The translations under genes and the position numbers were made by a program. Source: Maricaulis maris (GTDB lineage: Bacteria; Pseudomonadota; Alphaproteobacteria; Caulobacterales; Maricaulaceae). From it: DNA of 64,000 bases. Shown one piece after another: positions 37,578-48,422 of the stretch. How positions within the stretch are numbered: the stretch's first letter is position 1; each line of letters begins with the position of its first letter. Under the pieces are notes generated by a model. That model did no database searches. It saw only the letters and a program-made list of their open reading frames with translations, and was not told where the DNA came from. The stretch covers positions 246,158-310,157 of the forward strand of contig NZ_RBIM01000003.1 in NCBI RefSeq assembly GCF_003634045.1, given 5' to 3'.

Positions 37578-38408
37578 TCAGCCGAACAGACGTTGCATGG
37601 CCCGTTCCAGGAAGGTCGGATCGGCCTGCTCGATCGTTTCACCGATCGAAATCCCTTCGCGGGTGAGGAGATCATAACTGTCCTCATACCACTCGCTGCC
37701 CGGGAAGTTGTAACCCAGAACCGCTGCGATCTGGCGGGCTTCCTCATCGACACCCAGCGAGACATAGGCCTCGACCAGGCGATGCAGGGCCTCGGGCACA
37801 TGGCTGGTATTGCCATAATCGCGCAACACGTTCTGGAACCGGTTGATCCCGGCGAGATGATAGCCACGGCGCAGATACCAGCGACCCACCGTCATTTCCT
37901 TGCCGGCCAGGTGGTCACGCGTCATGTCGATTTTCAGACGCGCATCGGTGGCGTAGCGGCTTTCCGGGAAACGGCGCACCACCTGCTCGAGCGCGGCAAG
38001 CGCCTGTTGCGTCGCGGCCTGGTCACGGCCGACATCCATGATCTGCTCGAAATGGCTGATCGCGATCAGGTAATAGGCGTAGGCCGCATTGCGATTGCCC
38101 GGGTGCAGCGAGATGAAGCGCTGGGCGTCCGAGATCGCTTCTTCGTAGTTGGTCGATTCATAGTTGGCGTAAGCCGCCATCAACATCGAACGACGGGCCC
38201 ACTCCGAATAGGGGTGCTGACGCTCGACCTCGTCGAACAGCGCCGCAGCCAGCGGATACTGGCGCCGGTCCAGTGATTCAAACGCTGTCGCGTAGATCGT
38301 CTCGGCCGGCCGCTCGACATAGGCAACCGAATTGTCCGGCCCGTTGGCGCAGGCGGCCAGGGCGGCGGACAGGAGAAGCGGAAGGACAAAACGCGACTTA
38401 AGGGTCAT
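37578..38408 (-). CDS. bamD: Outer-membrane assembly lipoprotein BamD
   Basis: 276 residues from ATG 38408. Lipobox LAACANG anchors the protein to the outer membrane's inner leaflet; the rest is TPR-like helices typical of BamD/ComL, with repeats around YATAFESLDRRQYPLAAALFD, YANYESTNYEEAISDAQRFI and YLIAISHFEQI. It is part of the Bam complex that inserts barrel proteins. A 246-base gap with no gene lies before it, after lpxC. Confidence 0.93.
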   Translation of the reverse strand: MTLKSRFVLPLLLSAALAACANGPDNSVAYVERPAETIYATAFESLDRRQYPLAAALFDEVERQHPYSEWARRSMLMAAYANYESTNYEEAISDAQRFISLHPGNRNAAYAYYLIAISHFEQIMDVGRDQAATQQALAALEQVVRRFPESRYATDARLKIDMTRDHLAGKEMTVGRWYLRRGYHLAGINRFQNVLRDYGNTSHVPEALHRLVEAYVSLGVDEEARQIAAVLGYNFPGSEWYEDSYDLLTREGISIGETIEQADPTFLERAMQRLFG

Positions 38409-38654
38409 GAAAGCACGGCTCAACAGCTCTGGCGGCCGGAAGGGCCACCCGTTCGAATAGGTTTGTAGCGGATGATTGCCTCCGGCAAAAGGCCGCTGTC
38501 AGGTGAAGGTCGAAATGAGCGTGTCTTCCGGCCGCAAGCACCAGCAGGAGCGGCCTGCCGCACCGACAGACAGCGAGGCGCCTTGCCTGCGACAACTGTC
38601 GGGACAGTCCCGAAAACCGTGATGGTCGTGAAAGACGTCAGGCGGTTGCGCGAC

Positions 38655-39551
38655 TCAGTGCGCCATCGCCATGGCGCTGGCCTCGACGTCGCGCAAATTG
38701 ACCCATTTCCAGCTGGTCGGATCATCAAGCAGGGCGCGGACGGCGGCATTATTGATCGCATGACCCGGACGAGCGGCACGATAGCAGCCAAGGATCGGCG
38801 CGCCGGCCAAGGCGATATCGCCCAGCGCGTCGAGCGCCTTGTGGCGGACGAATTCGTCCTTGAAGCGCAGGCCTTCCGGATTGGCAATGCCGTCATCGTC
38901 AAGCACGACCGCATTGTCCATCGAGCCGCCACGGGCCAGGCCGGCGGCGAGCAGGGCCTCGTAATCCTTGCGGAAACCGAAGGTGCGGGCCGAAGCGATG
39001 TCATCGCTGAAAATGTCCGGCGCGATGTCGAAGGCACAGGACTGGCGCCCGACAGCGGCATGTTCAAAACTGATTTCGATCTCAATCGACGGTTTCAGGG
39101 CCGGCAGGAAACCGGCGCTGCGCTCGTCATCCTCGACCATCACCGGACGCAGGACCTGAATGGCACGACGCGGCATGGCGTGGGACTTCAACCCGACCTG
39201 GCGGATCAGTTTCACGAAAGGCGCGGAGGAGCCGTCCATGACGGGGACTTCCGAGCCTTCGACCTCGATGATCGCGTCATCAACGCCGAGGCCGGCCAAG
39301 GCCGCCATCAGATGTTCGATGGTCGCCACGGAAACGCCGGCATCATTCGTGATCGTGGTACCGAGGCGGACTTCATTGACATTGTGGGCACGCGCCGCGA
39401 TGCGATTGTCGCGATCGTTGATGTCCGAACGCACGAAGATGATGCCGGCACCGGCGCTGGCCGGTTGCAGCACCATGCGGACCCGCTCTCCGGAGTGAAG
39501 ACCGATACCTGCGAAAACAACAGGAGCCGCCAAGGTGTGCCGGTTAATCAC
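38655..39551 (-). CDS. lpxC: UDP-3-O-acyl-N-acetylglucosamine deacetylase
   Basis: 298 residues with a GTG start (39551) ahead of INRHTLAAPVVFAGIGLHSG, which matches the family N-terminus; a clear ribosome site is not seen. First committed step of lipid A synthesis, zinc enzyme. Ligands: EHLMAALAGLGVDDA and HKALDALGD with a conserved His and Asp, and a late HAINNAAVRALL. A good candidate for direct control at the level of proteolysis, as in E. coli, but nothing in the sequence shows this. Lies 195 bases after the ftsZ stop, past a terminator-like hairpin. Confidence 0.95.
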   Translation of the reverse strand: MINRHTLAAPVVFAGIGLHSGERVRMVLQPASAGAGIIFVRSDINDRDNRIAARAHNVNEVRLGTTITNDAGVSVATIEHLMAALAGLGVDDAIIEVEGSEVPVMDGSSAPFVKLIRQVGLKSHAMPRRAIQVLRPVMVEDDERSAGFLPALKPSIEIEISFEHAAVGRQSCAFDIAPDIFSDDIASARTFGFRKDYEALLAAGLARGGSMDNAVVLDDDGIANPEGLRFKDEFVRHKALDALGDIALAGAPILGCYRAARPGHAINNAAVRALLDDPTSWKWVNLRDVEASAMAMAH

Positions 39552-39687
39552 AATTACGCGCCATCTAGCTTGTGGTTTACGCCAATGTCCGAATGACGAC
39601 TGACCAGCCGCCCTCCTGTGCAGTGAACGACAGGCGCCGTCTGCTTTCAATTAAAGCATTGTTGCGGTTTGTTACGCGCTTGCAGCA

Positions 39688-39717
39688 AAACGGGCGACCG
39701 TTTCAGATCGCCCGTTT
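39688..39717 (-). terminator. Intrinsic terminator after ftsZ
   Basis: Perfect 10-bp stem AAACGGGCGA (39688-39697) and TCGCCCGTTT (39708-39717). On the minus strand the stem is followed by TTTTGC, so ftsZ transcription should largely stop here. The hairpin also reads symmetrically from the other side. Confidence 0.65.
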
Positions 39718-39746
39718 GCAATTTAAAATCAGATGGTTATCGCGCG

Positions 39747-41378
39747 TCAGTTGGCCTGGCGGCGCAGGAAGGCGGGAATTTCCAGATCCCCCTCTTCCAG
39801 ACTGTCACCGAACAGGTCACCGGAGGCCTGGCGCGGCGCCGACTGGACCGGGGCTGTCTTGGTGACCGGAGCCGCTTTCGGCGCCGGCTCGGCCGGTTTC
39901 TTGCGACGTCCGAACAGCGAGAAACCGCGTTTTTCTTCAGTGGCTTCCGGCTGCGGCGCGGCACTCGACGAGCGACGCTCTTCATAGCGCTGGTTCAAGC
40001 GGGCGGCTTCGGCAGCGAGACGTGCCTGGTCCTGCACGACCTGCGGCGCTTCCGCGCGCATATCGGTCTGGGAGGTACGGACCTCGGAAACATAGGGGTC
40101 GCGATCCGTGTTGATCGGGCTGGTGGCGATGGCGTCGGACAAGTCCTCAGCGCCGACGGCCCTTTTCATCGGTTCGACCTGGAATTCATTGTCGAGATCG
40201 GTGTCCGGCTGTTCGTCCTGGCGGACCGCCGGTTCACGCCGGCTTTCAGTGACGCGAGGCTCGGACTGTCGCGGCTCGGCAGGACGCTCGGCAGCGACCC
40301 GGCCCGGGCGATCGGAGTTGGAGCGCTTCCACGGAAGGATAGCATCATTCGGGCTCGACTGGGCCGGCGCCGCCGAGCGTTGGCGGGCGCGCGGATCGGC
40401 CTGCACCATGGATTCAGCGTCGATCCCGGTGGCAACCACCGAAACGCGCATCGAGCCTTCCATGTTTTCATCGAACGTCGAGCCGACGATGATATTGGCA
40501 TCCGGATCGACTTCGGCGCGGATTTCATTCGCCGCTTCGTCAACCTCATAGAGAGTCATGTCATAACCGCCGGTGATGTTGATCAGCACGCCGGTGGCGC
40601 CCTTCATCGAAACATCATCGAGCAGCGGGTTGGAGATGGCGGCCTGGGCAGCTTCAACGGCGCGCTTTTCGCCGCCGGCTTCGCCGGTACCCATCATCGC
40701 CTTGCCCATCTCGTTCATCACGGCGCGGACGTCGGCAAAGTCGAGATTGATCAGGCCGGGCATGACCATCAGGTCGGTAATGCCGCGAACGCCGGAATGC
40801 AGGACCTGGTCGGCCATGGAGAAGGCTTCGGCGAAGGTCGTCTTTTCCGTCGCGATGCGGAACAGGTTCTGGTTCGGGATCACGATCAGCGTGTCGACAT
40901 GATCCTGGAGCTGTTCAATGCCGCTCTCGGCCAGCTTCATGCGGCGTGAGCCTTCGAAGTGGAAAGGCTTGGTCACGACACCAACGGTGAGAATTCCCAT
41001 CTCGCGGGCCGCGCGGGCCACGACAGGCGCGGCGCCGGTTCCGGTGCCGCCGCCCATGCCGGCGGTAATAAAGACCATGTGGGCGCCGCCGAGATGCTCG
41101 CGGATTTCCTCGAGCGAGTCCTCGGCCGATTGCTCACCGACTTCCGGTCGCGCCCCAGCGCCCAGGCCTTCGGTGATCGCCGCGCCCATCTGGACCCGCT
41201 TTTCAGCCTGCGAGCGCTGCAGTGCCTGCGCATCGGTATTGGCGACGACAAAGTCGACACCCTCGAGCTTGGCCTCGATCATGTTGTTGACGGCATTGCC
41301 CCCGGCGCCCCCGACACCAAAGACGACAATACGCGGCCGCAATTCGGTCGTTTCAGGGATTGAGAGGTTCAGCGTCAT
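39747..41378 (-). CDS. ftsZ: Cell-division GTPase FtsZ
   Basis: 543 residues from ATG 41378 (GGGGTCTCCC upstream). Tubulin signature GGGTGTG is at about residue 109-115, with NTDAQAL and [11 protein letters not shown] in the GTP-binding core. The C-terminal linker is unusually long (about 200 residues, rich in Pro, Glu, Arg, Ala), as in Caulobacter and relatives, and the end [11 protein letters not shown] is the binding peptide for FtsA and other partners. Preceded by a CtrA-type box and followed by a terminator. Confidence 0.97.
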   Translation of the reverse strand: MTLNLSIPETTELRPRIVVFGVGGAGGNAVNNMIEAKLEGVDFVVANTDAQALQRSQAEKRVQMGAAITEGLGAGARPEVGEQSAEDSLEEIREHLGGAHMVFITAGMGGGTGTGAAPVVARAAREMGILTVGVVTKPFHFEGSRRMKLAESGIEQLQDHVDTLIVIPNQNLFRIATEKTTFAEAFSMADQVLHSGVRGITDLMVMPGLINLDFADVRAVMNEMGKAMMGTGEAGGEKRAVEAAQAAISNPLLDDVSMKGATGVLINITGGYDMTLYEVDEAANEIRAEVDPDANIIVGSTFDENMEGSMRVSVVATGIDAESMVQADPRARQRSAAPAQSSPNDAILPWKRSNSDRPGRVAAERPAEPRQSEPRVTESRREPAVRQDEQPDTDLDNEFQVEPMKRAVGAEDLSDAIATSPINTDRDPYVSEVRTSQTDMRAEAPQVVQDQARLAAEAARLNQRYEERRSSSAAPQPEATEEKRGFSLFGRRKKPAEPAPKAAPVTKTAPVQSAPRQASGDLFGDSLEEGDLEIPAFLRRQAN

Positions 41379-41442
41379 GGGAGACCCCGTGCTCGGTACT
41401 GGAGTTAACATCGATTCACCATGAAGTTTGGCGCCAATACGC

Positions 41443-41457
41443 TTAAGCAGGGGTTAA
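41443..41457. promoter_or_regulatory. CtrA-type box in the ftsZ promoter
   Basis: TTAAGCAGGGGTTAA: both TTAA halves are exact with a 7-base spacer, 65-79 bases before the ftsZ start. In Caulobacter crescentus CtrA represses ftsZ in swarmer cells through a site like this, so the arrangement is what one would expect for cell-cycle control. The spacing and position are visible; occupancy is not. Confidence 0.6.
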
Positions 41458-41515
41458 ACTGGCGGTCATTCGGACAGGAAATGGTTACCACCCGCACACA
41501 AGCACGGGCTTTTTC

Positions 41516-41911
41516 TCAACCATTCACCACACGCTTGCCGTGGTTATCCAGCCAAGCCTGACGGTCCATCGGGTTGCGCAAAAAAGTGATCAGATGGCCC
41601 AGCTCGTAGAGTGCATTGGCAAAGGCACCGATCACGGCGGCATCATGCTCATCTGATGGAAGCACCACCCCCACCGTCTTGGTCGAGGTAACGAAAGAGT
41701 CAAAAAACTTCGCAACCTCCGGCGCTTCCACAAGCGCTACCCGCAGGTTGACCCGCGTGAAGTCGATCAGGATGCGATGCCAATTGTGCGCCTCGGCCAT
41801 CTCCGTCATCTCGACGATGGTGTCAGTGGCGCTGTCCCAGTCTTCATAGCCATCAATGATGGCTTCGACACAGGCGTGTTGCGGCAGGGCTGTAATTCGG
41901 TTGAAGGACAT
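41516..41911 (-). CDS. SpoIIAA-like/STAS-related protein between ftsA and ftsZ
   Basis: 131 residues from ATG 41911 (AAGAGTGA upstream). The pattern of a central beta-alpha fold with HRILIDFTRVNL, VAKFFDSFV and FANALYELGHLITFLRNP resembles the SpoIIAA-like family (small sulfate-transporter/anti-sigma-antagonist-like fold), and the final RQAWLDNHG is typical of that group. No phosphorylatable Ser is obvious at the usual place. The usual neighbours here are ftsA and ftsZ directly; finding this gene between them is unusual. Its role is unknown. Confidence 0.6.
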   Translation of the reverse strand: MSFNRITALPQHACVEAIIDGYEDWDSATDTIVEMTEMAEAHNWHRILIDFTRVNLRVALVEAPEVAKFFDSFVTSTKTVGVVLPSDEHDAAVIGAFANALYELGHLITFLRNPMDRQAWLDNHGKRVVNG

Positions 41912-42016
41912 TTCACTCTTGATGCGACCTAGGGTGCAAGACATAGGGGTCACACCACTGCATGTCCTTAATGCAGCCGGTAATTGATTATGAAATGCCA
42001 GAGGGGTGGTGGCGCC

Positions 42017-43348
42017 TCAGAAACTCTCGGCGAACCAGCGCCACATCGATCCCGCACGACCGCTGCCGGCCTCGGTCCGGCTCCGGCGCGGCACCAGCGG
42101 CAAGCCGCTCAGGCGCGGCGGACCGGCAATCGCTTCGGCCGCTCCGCGGGTCTCGCGGCGCACGACACCGGCAACCGCACTGAAGGCCGGCCCGGAGACC
42201 GCATCACCCAGCCCGCTGACCCCGCACGGTCCGGCGATGCGGACCTGCTTGCCAAACACGCGAGCCGCCAGCTCAGCCGCGCCCGGCAATTGCGCGCCGC
42301 CGCCGGTCAGGACCAGGCGCCGCCCCGACGTCTTGCCGACACCGGCGGCATCGAGACGGTCGCGGATCAGTTCAAAGGTTTCTTCCAGGCGAGGCCGGAT
42401 GATCGAGTTCAGCAAGGACCGCGGAGCGCTGTCATAAAGCGCGCCATTCTCGCCGGAGACGGAGGGAACTTCGATCATCTGCTGATCATCTTCCGGGCTG
42501 TCGAGCGCCGAGCCATACAATGTCTTGAGACGTTCAGCGGCAGCCAGCGGCGTCGACAAGCCACGCGCGACATCAGAGGTCACATGCGAGCCGCCCACCG
42601 GCACGGCATCAATATGCAGGAGCGCGCCCTCGGCGAAGACAGCCGCCGTCGTGGCGCCGGCGCCCATGTCGATCAATGTCGCCCCCAGCTTGACCTCGTC
42701 ATCGGCGAGCGCCGACAGGCCAGAGGCATAGGGCGTTGCCACCACGCCTTTGAGATCGAGATGACAGCGTTCAATACAGGTCGACAGATTGCGCAGCGGA
42801 CCGATGGCGGCGGTGATCACGTGGACTTCGACGCCCAGCGTCTTGCCGAACATGCCGCGCGGATCCTTGATGCCGCGATGATCGTCGACCGACCAGGACA
42901 GCGGAATGGCGTGCAGGACGACCCGATCCTCAATCTCGAATTCCGCCAACGCACCATCGAGCAGGCGGCGGGGTTCGCGCTCGGTGATTTCACGTTGCGG
43001 CAAGTCAATCTCGGCCGCCAGGCGGGTCGAGGCCGGCTGACCGGCCGACAGGGTCACGGTGACCGCATTGACGGCAATGCCGGCCATGCGCTCGGCTTGT
43101 TCAACAGCTGAGCGGATCGCTTCGGCGGCGGCGTCCATGTCAACCACCGCACCGGCGCGCACACCGCGCGAGGACTGGTGGCCGACGCCGATCACGCGCG
43201 GACGCGGACCGGCAATGGTCTGGTCGGTACGGGCAATAAAACAGGCAATCTTCGATGAGCCGACATCGAGCGCGGCGCACACGCCCTGGGCTTTGGCACC
43301 GCTGACAGCGCTCGGCTGACGCGACCGGAAAAGATCGAACACACTCAC
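42017..43348 (-). CDS. ftsA: Cell-division actin-like protein FtsA
   Basis: 443 residues. Actin-fold ATPase that anchors FtsZ to the membrane: phosphate-1 motif ALDVGSSKIACFI, the 1C domain, phosphate-2 GATLIDMGAGATTAAVF, adenosine motif RRLVLTGGGAQLPGAAE, and the C-terminal amphipathic helix region GRAGSMWRWFAESF. ATG 43348 overlaps the ftsQ stop by four bases, so the two are coupled. Confidence 0.95.
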   Translation of the reverse strand: MSVFDLFRSRQPSAVSGAKAQGVCAALDVGSSKIACFIARTDQTIAGPRPRVIGVGHQSSRGVRAGAVVDMDAAAEAIRSAVEQAERMAGIAVNAVTVTLSAGQPASTRLAAEIDLPQREITEREPRRLLDGALAEFEIEDRVVLHAIPLSWSVDDHRGIKDPRGMFGKTLGVEVHVITAAIGPLRNLSTCIERCHLDLKGVVATPYASGLSALADDEVKLGATLIDMGAGATTAAVFAEGALLHIDAVPVGGSHVTSDVARGLSTPLAAAERLKTLYGSALDSPEDDQQMIEVPSVSGENGALYDSAPRSLLNSIIRPRLEETFELIRDRLDAAGVGKTSGRRLVLTGGGAQLPGAAELAARVFGKQVRIAGPCGVSGLGDAVSGPAFSAVAGVVRRETRGAAEAIAGPPRLSGLPLVPRRSRTEAGSGRAGSMWRWFAESF

Positions 43349-44253
43349 GCTTCACGCTCCCGCATCCCGGCTGCTGCTGCCCGGTCAGGCAGGGCCCGGA
43401 CGATCAGATCGCCCTCACCGCGTAGGTCAAAACTTTCGGCGGCCAGGCGCAACACGCCACGCTCGGCCTGCAGGCGGGCGAGAATGGCGATCGAAGCCAT
43501 CACATCGCTCTCCGGCAATTTCACATCGGCGCCACTGTCGAGACGCAAATTCCAGCGTCGTTCTCCGACCCGCACCGCCCCGACCACCCGGCCGGCGACC
43601 TCGGGATAATGGCCCAGCGCGTCGACGATCTCCGTCGCGGCACGATTGGCCCCCTCGGCGACGACCAGCGGCAGCGCCGGCGGATCCATGACATCGGCAT
43701 CGGCAATCACGACGCCGTCGCGGTCAATGACATGCAGACCGCCCTCGACCTGCCACAGGGCGAAGGCTTCGCGGGTTTCCACCACAATGGCGATCCGGTT
43801 CGGCAGCAGCCGCGCGACGCGGGCCCGCCGGATCATCGGCATGGCCTCGACACGGGTGCGGATTTCTTGCGGATCGACAGAGAAGATCGACTGGCCGTCG
43901 TGAATTTCCGAGGCCAACACGATGGCATGGGCCATCTCGCCGGCCGCACCGGTGACGTCGACCGCGCGCACGGCAAAACCGGACTCGGTGAGCTGACGCT
44001 CGACCCGGTCACCGGCCCAGCCGGCGACATCATCCAACTGTCCGAAAAGCGCAAGCCCGCCCAGCGTGGCCGCCGAAAGGGCAATCACGGCCAGCCCGCC
44101 GAAACGGGCTGCATTCGCCATACGGTATCTGACACCCCGGACCTGGGCCTCCGCCCAGTTACGCAAACGCCGCGGTGCGGACACCGCGGCGGACTGGGGT
44201 TTGGTCTTGCGACGGACCGCTTTACGCGATCCGGCACGCCTCACCTTCGACAC
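43345..44253 (-). CDS. ftsQ: Cell-division protein FtsQ
   Basis: 302 residues from GTG 44253 (GGAG nine bases upstream); ATG 44274 is an alternative. Basic cytoplasmic N-terminus, one membrane helix (about 55-80), a POTRA domain starting [13 protein letters not shown] and a beta domain with [23 protein letters not shown]-type signature segments (only the first part quoted). It links the early and late divisome proteins in the periplasm. Its 5' part overlaps the ddl end. Confidence 0.92.
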   Translation of the reverse strand: MSKVRRAGSRKAVRRKTKPQSAAVSAPRRLRNWAEAQVRGVRYRMANAARFGGLAVIALSAATLGGLALFGQLDDVAGWAGDRVERQLTESGFAVRAVDVTGAAGEMAHAIVLASEIHDGQSIFSVDPQEIRTRVEAMPMIRRARVARLLPNRIAIVVETREAFALWQVEGGLHVIDRDGVVIADADVMDPPALPLVVAEGANRAATEIVDALGHYPEVAGRVVGAVRVGERRWNLRLDSGADVKLPESDVMASIAILARLQAERGVLRLAAESFDLRGEGDLIVRALPDRAAAAGMREREA

Positions 44254-45155
44254 GACGCATTCTCCGCCATCCATGCAACGAGATCGGAAAATTCGATCCC
44301 GCAATACTGCGCCTGTTCTGGCGCTAGTGATGTCGGAGTCATGCCCGGTTGGGTGTTAATTTCGAGTAACCATAGTGGTGTATCGGCTGCCGAATCATAC
44401 CGGAAATCCGACCGCGTCAAACCGCGACATCCCAAGGCCCGATGGGCTTTCAGAGCCAGTTCCTTTGCCAGTTCAGCGATTTCATCGGAAACCGGTGCCG
44501 GTAAAATATGATCCGAACCACCGGCGGAATATTTCGCCTCATAATCGTAAAAGGTCGTGTTCGGCTTGATCTCGGTGACACATAGCGCCTTGTCTTCCAT
44601 CACCGCGACCGTCAGTTCCCGGCCGGGAATATAGCGTTCGATCAGGATTTCATCGCCCAGCGCCCAAGCGGTTGAGCCCAGTTCGGCGGGCGGCCGGTTG
44701 GCGCCTTCCAGCACGATATGCACCCCGACCGACGAGCCTTGCGCATTGGGCTTGGCGACATAGGGCGGCTTCATGACATGCGATCTGGCCGCCTCGAAGC
44801 GGTTGGCAATGACGCCCTCCGGGCAGGGAATTCCCGCCGCACGCAGCACGTCCTTGGCCTTTTGCTTGTCCATCGCCAGCGCCGAGGCGAGCACACCGGA
44901 ATGTGTGTAGGGCGCGCCGAAATGTTCGAGTACACCCTGGACCAGGCCGTCCTCGCCCCATTCGCCGTGCAGGGCATTGAAAACGATGTCCGGAGCGGCC
45001 TCGGCGAGTTGCTGCGAGAGATGGCGGCCGGCATCAATCTCGACCACCTCATAGCCGGCATCGCGCAGCCCCTTGGCGCAGGCTGCGCCCGAGACGAGGG
45101 ACACATCCCGTTCCGGTGACAGGCCACCGAGAAGAACCGCAACGCGTTTGCTCAT
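44241..45155 (-). CDS. ddl: D-alanine--D-alanine ligase
   Basis: 304 residues. ATP-grasp enzyme making the D-Ala-D-Ala end of the pentapeptide. N-terminal [19 protein letters not shown] and [15 protein letters not shown]-grasp GSSVGVHIV, and metal-binding [14 protein letters not shown]. In many alphaproteobacteria ddl sits before ftsQ, as here. A gap of 52 bases separates it from the unknown gene upstream. Confidence 0.96.
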   Translation of the reverse strand: MSKRVAVLLGGLSPERDVSLVSGAACAKGLRDAGYEVVEIDAGRHLSQQLAEAAPDIVFNALHGEWGEDGLVQGVLEHFGAPYTHSGVLASALAMDKQKAKDVLRAAGIPCPEGVIANRFEAARSHVMKPPYVAKPNAQGSSVGVHIVLEGANRPPAELGSTAWALGDEILIERYIPGRELTVAVMEDKALCVTEIKPNTTFYDYEAKYSAGGSDHILPAPVSDEIAELAKELALKAHRALGCRGLTRSDFRYDSAADTPLWLLEINTQPGMTPTSLAPEQAQYCGIEFSDLVAWMAENASCRR

Positions 45156-45207
45156 TTGTCTACCCTGGCTGGCGCGATCATCCGGCCTTCGGCGGCCGGT
45201 GGAATCA

Positions 45208-45795
45208 CTACTGCAACTGGTCTTTCGGGGTGGTCGGCTTGGCGACCGGATCGCTGATCGCGATCGCGATCGCGCCGGACGCGCGGGCCACCGCGATCAA
45301 CTCGGTCAGCGCCTCGACCGGCGCCGTTCCCAGATCGGCATGCAGGATCTCGTCCTGGACCGAGGCGGCGTGGATGAAGCCGCCGGTCTGGACACCGGGT
45401 GTGACAACCGGCGTGTCCTTCATCAGGCCGAACCAGCGATCAAACCAACGCGTCAACGCCGCCATGTCCCATTTTGCGCCCTGCAGCTGCACCACGATGG
45501 CGTCCCAGCGGAAGGGGTGGAGATGGATATGCACGCCATCGACCGGCCCGTCCCAGGACTTAAAGGCCAGCATGTCATTGAGCCGGAATTCACGGAATTC
45601 CGGCTTCGGCTCGAGCTGGGTCGCAAAATCGATGCGGTACAGGTTCCGGATCAGCGCCTTGTCGTGCTGGATCGCAAACGGGTGCTCACTGACGCCCTGC
45701 GGGAAAAGTTTCTGCATTTCCGGCAGCCATTGCACATAGGCCTGGACGAATTTCTCGCGGATCGGCTCAACGGCCGCGGCGATGGGATCAGTCAT
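45208..45795 (-). CDS. Uncharacterised protein encoded between murB and ddl
   Basis: 195 residues from ATG 45795, which overlaps the murB stop by eight bases, so it is translationally coupled and part of the division operon. Begins [20 protein letters not shown]; mid-part has [15 protein letters not shown] and [11 protein letters not shown]-terminal part [16 protein letters not shown] is helical. Aromatic-rich, with many His (HIHLHPF), which might bind metal. No family recognised, and no signal peptide or membrane helix, so it is probably cytoplasmic. Conservation of position in relatives would be the key test. Confidence 0.65.
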   Translation of the reverse strand: MTDPIAAAVEPIREKFVQAYVQWLPEMQKLFPQGVSEHPFAIQHDKALIRNLYRIDFATQLEPKPEFREFRLNDMLAFKSWDGPVDGVHIHLHPFRWDAIVVQLQGAKWDMAALTRWFDRWFGLMKDTPVVTPGVQTGGFIHAASVQDEILHADLGTAPVEALTELIAVARASGAIAIAISDPVAKPTTPKDQLQ

Positions 45796-46738
45796 CGGGA
45801 TTGCCCCTTTTCTTGGTCTCGCCGGCGGGCCGGCCGATACGCCGGACTTCCCAGCGCAGATCGATATCATGTTGTTCGCGGACCCGCGCCCGCACATCCT
45901 CGCCGACCTGTTCCAGATCAGCCGCGCTGGCGCTTCCGTCATTGATCAGGAAATTACAATGCTGTTCGGAAAAATGCGCCCCGCCAACGCGGTAGCCGCG
46001 GCCGCCGACACTGTCGATCAGCTCCCAGGACTTGCGCTGCTTCGGTGTGCCGGGCGGATCGGGATTGGCGAAGGTCGAGCCGGAGGTCTTCTCGCGGATC
46101 GGCTGCGTCGTCTCGCGCCGCGCCGTGATGGCATTCATGCGCTCGGTGATCGCGTCGGGCGTATCGGCATGACCCTGGAAGACAACCGCGGTGAAAATCC
46201 AGTCTTCCGGCGCCTCGCAATGGCGGTAGGAATAGGCCAGCTCCTCCGGCGTCGCGATGATGCGGCGCCCCATCCGGTCGAGCGCGATCGCCTCGACCAG
46301 CACGTCAGATGTTTCCTGGTCATAGCAGCCGGCATTCATGCGCAGCGCGCCGCCAATCGTGCCCGGCACGCCGACCAGATATTCCAGCCCGGCAATCCCG
46401 GCCTTGGCCGCGGCCTTGGCGACCATCTTGTCGAGCGCGCCGGCCCCGGCGCGCAGCCGATGCCCGTCCAGCGCCTCGGTCTTCGCGAAGGCACCGGCCA
46501 AACGGATCACCACGCCCGGCACCCCGCCATCCCGCACCAGCGTGTTCGACCCGGCACCCAGCACAGTGACCGGTATCTCGTCCGGCGTTTCCGCCAGAAA
46601 GCGGCACAGATCGGATTCGTCGGCGGGCAGGTAGAGCACATCCGCCGGCCCCCCGACCCGAAGCCAGGTCAGGTCCTTCAGCGGCGCGGCCTCGATATAT
46701 TTGCCGCGGACGGGCGGGAGTTGGGCGAGCAGGGTCAT
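45788..46738 (-). CDS. murB: UDP-N-acetylenolpyruvoylglucosamine reductase
   Basis: 316 residues from ATG 46738. FAD enzyme that reduces the enolpyruvyl group to MurNAc. FAD-binding TWLRVGGPADVLYLP, VLGAGSNTLVRDGG and GVPGTIGGALRMNAG; the proton-donor Ser is in SGSTFANP and the catalytic Glu probably in the RVGGAHFSEQH region. It is the type II short form. The last eight bases overlap the next gene. Confidence 0.96.
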   Translation of the reverse strand: MTLLAQLPPVRGKYIEAAPLKDLTWLRVGGPADVLYLPADESDLCRFLAETPDEIPVTVLGAGSNTLVRDGGVPGVVIRLAGAFAKTEALDGHRLRAGAGALDKMVAKAAAKAGIAGLEYLVGVPGTIGGALRMNAGCYDQETSDVLVEAIALDRMGRRIIATPEELAYSYRHCEAPEDWIFTAVVFQGHADTPDAITERMNAITARRETTQPIREKTSGSTFANPDPPGTPKQRKSWELIDSVGGRGYRVGGAHFSEQHCNFLINDGSASAADLEQVGEDVRARVREQHDIDLRWEVRRIGRPAGETKKRGNPDD

Positions 46739-46787
46739 GCCGTCTTCCATCCGCGGCCTTGAGCCAGCAAACAAAAAACAGAGCCAA

Positions 46788-46962
46788 TTGTCATCCCGGC
46801 CGGATGCCCGGCCCTGGGCCGGGCGGAGAGCCGGGACCCATAATCCCGGCGCGCACCGAGATAGGCCAGGCGTCGGAATCGCAGCGCTTGTCGGCCATAT
46901 TCAGTGGCTATGGGTCCCGGCTCTGCGCCCCGCTTTCGCGGGGCATGCGGCCGGGATGACAA
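46788..46962. repeat. Intergenic palindromic repeat, 175 bp, inside the division cluster
   Basis: Perfect 15-bp terminal inverted repeats TTGTCATCCCGGCCG (46788-46802 and reversed at 46948-46962), extendable to 22 bp with one mismatch. Inside are GAGAGCCGGGACC near the left and GGTCCCGGCTCTG near the right. It is the same family as 24414-24569. It interrupts the otherwise compact murC-murB junction. Confidence 0.8.
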
Positions 46963-47012
46963 GGCAAGCGATGTCCCTCCATCGGGCAGAACTACAGTGT
47001 CGCCGGTTCGCC

Positions 47013-48418
<1,406 letters not shown>

Positions 48419-48422
<4 letters not shown>

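Noticed and set aside
38424-38654. Short open frames between lpxC and bamD and a small hairpin TCGGGAC/GTCCCGA
   Set aside because: No ribosome site, no domain, and no T-run on the minus strand after the hairpin; treated as plain intergenic sequence.
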